A stretch of DNA of 64,000 bases. It comes from Anaerovibrio lipolyticus DSM 3074 (GTDB taxonomy: Bacteria > Bacillota > Negativicutes > Selenomonadales > Selenomonadaceae). Below the pieces are notes generated by a model, which saw only the letters and a program-made list of their open reading frames with translations, ran no database searches and was not told the origin of the DNA. The translations under genes were made by a program, and so were the position numbers. Shown one piece after another: positions 63,185 through 64,000 of the stretch. Numbering within the stretch: the first letter of the stretch is position 1; each line of letters opens with the position of its first letter. The stretch covers positions 1-64,000 of the forward strand of contig NZ_FQYW01000013.1 in the NCBI RefSeq assembly GCF_900141865.1, given 5' to 3'.

Positions 63185-64000
63185 ATGAAAAGACATGGGA
63201 ATTTGTGGGATCAGATAACCACTATTGAGAATATTGAGCTGGCCTATAAAAAGGCCAAGAAAAGGAAGGTGTGGCGGCGAACAATAAAAGAATTTGAAAA
63301 AGAAAAGGATATCAAATTTCTGGAACTTCAGGAGATGCTTGTCAACCATACTTACAAGACATCACCATATAGAGAGAAGATAATATACGAGCCAAAGAAA
63401 CGTAAGATTTATATTTTGCCGTTTTATCCTGATCGGATTGCACAGCATGCCGTTATGAATATAGTGGCACCAATATGGAATGGTATGTTTATTGAGGATA
63501 GTTATTCCTGCAGGGAAGATAAAGGTCCGCATGCTGGAAGCACAAAAGCTATGCAGTTTGTAAGACGCAACCGGTTCTGTTTGCAGTGTGATGTCTCCAA
63601 ATTCTATCCTTCCATACATCATGCGACTTTGCTTAAAATTATCGAACGAAAGATAAAGGATAAGGATGTCCTGAACTTTTTTGAAGAATTGATACGCAGT
63701 ATGCCAGGTGAGACCAATGTTCCAATTGGCAATTATACAAGCCAGTGGCTGGGTAATCTGTATATGAACGAACTGGATCAGTATTTAAAGCATGAACATC
63801 ATGTTCGTGACTATATAAGGTACTGTGATGATTTTCTGCTTTTTTCAAATAACAAGGCACAACTTCGGGAGTGGGGTGATGCTGCTGAAGATTTTGTGAA
63901 TAATACACTTCACATGAAGTTATCCAAGAAATCTTTGTTTCACACCAGTCAGGGTGTTGATTTTCTGGGATACCGGCATTTTCCGTCAGGAAAAATCCTT
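63185..64000 (+). CDS. DGR reverse transcriptase (cut by window end)
   Basis: 272 aa visible, still open at the window edge. Motif A is CDVSKFYPSI with the catalytic Asp at residue 136. Residues 181-187 read IGNYTSQ, the DGR-specific IGxxxSQ form of motif 4 (other RTs have QGxxxSP). The catalytic YCDD box is at residues 213-216, and LSKKSLFH and VDFLGYRH follow near 245-265. The basic N-terminus is typical. It would copy the TR RNA with errors at adenines and deliver the cDNA to the VR. No maturase-type domains are visible. Confidence 0.95.
   Translation, partial: MKRHGNLWDQITTIENIELAYKKAKKRKVWRRTIKEFEKEKDIKFLELQEMLVNHTYKTSPYREKIIYEPKKRKIYILPFYPDRIAQHAVMNIVAPIWNGMFIEDSYSCREDKGPHAGSTKAMQFVRRNRFCLQCDVSKFYPSIHHATLLKIIERKIKDKDVLNFFEELIRSMPGETNVPIGNYTSQWLGNLYMNELDQYLKHEHHVRDYIRYCDDFLLFSNNKAQLREWGDAAEDFVNNTLHMKLSKKSLFHTSQGVDFLGYRHFPSGKIL

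Larger units (their letters stand above)
23700..64000. mobile_element. Prophage (podovirus type), right end outside the window
   Basis: From the serine integrase onward all genes are of phage type: repressor/Cro switch, replication genes, RinA-like late regulator, terminase, connector, capsid, tail tubes, internal virion proteins, tail fibre and a DGR. The left attachment junction must lie between the pyrE terminator and the integrase stop (about 23685-23706). I cannot identify the att core without the right end. Lysis genes other than the virion lysin are not seen and may lie beyond the window. Confidence 0.9.

Noticed and set aside
63185-64000. Group II intron maturase as identity of the reverse transcriptase
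   Set aside because: Motif 4 reads IGxxxSQ and an adjacent TR/VR pair exists; the intron relic at 10735 is unrelated and far away.

Overview
The window looks like the chromosome of a low- to moderate-GC Bacillota, most likely a Negativicutes/Selenomonadaceae-type anaerobe. This is inferred from a tRNA-Trp T-box, a PyrR attenuator, RNase J, strong AGGAGG ribosome sites and many TTG/GTG starts. It carries a large prophage whose right end lies beyond the window.

Host part, about 1-23,690. A zinc-ribbon membrane protein is followed by a T-box-controlled tryptophan operon, trpF-C-B-A-E-G. It lacks trpD, and trpE carries a one-base frameshift in a C run. Next come a WYL-domain regulator and RNase J. 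Downstream of RNase J a Cys-rich gene sits between two near-identical 64-bp copies of the RNase J 3' end and terminator, followed directly by a shrunken group II intron remnant. A short island of exported or membrane proteins follows, with a repeated promoter-like element, then a Uma2-type gene. The PyrR-attenuated pyrimidine operon pyrB-C-carA-carB-pyrF-pyrE closes the host part; it has no pyrD or pyrK.

Prophage, about 23,700-64,000 and continuing. A serine integrase points toward pyrE. It is followed by an NYN-domain gene with an attenuator-like leader, a two-HTH repressor and a divergent Cro-like gene across a repeated-operator promoter region. The early and replication genes are a methyltransferase, DUF2800, DUF2815, a family A DNA polymerase, a VapE-type primase/helicase, a VRR-NUC nuclease and a SNF2 helicase. 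An iteron-rich candidate origin lies between VapE and VRR-NUC. After a RinA-like regulator and a strong terminator comes a T7/BPP-1-like podovirus structural module: TerS, TerL, head-tail connector, Bbp19-like protein, scaffold, capsid, tail tubes A and B, Gp13-like protein, internal virion proteins including an 855-aa SLT plus M15 lysin and a 2279-aa polyvalent protein, and a short tail fibre.

The most striking system is at the right end: a diversity-generating retroelement (DGR). A C-type-lectin-like receptor-binding gene ends in a 120-bp variable repeat (VR, 62696-62815). GC-rich hairpins follow, then a matching template repeat (TR, 62943-63062) and a reverse transcriptase cut by the window edge. 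Of 15 TR/VR mismatches, 14 fall at adenines of the TR, the hallmark of adenine-specific mutagenic homing. The target gene is split by a frameshift in a G6 run. No Avd gene lies between VR and TR. The DGR type is known; this instance, the G-run split of its target and the missing Avd are the points worth following.
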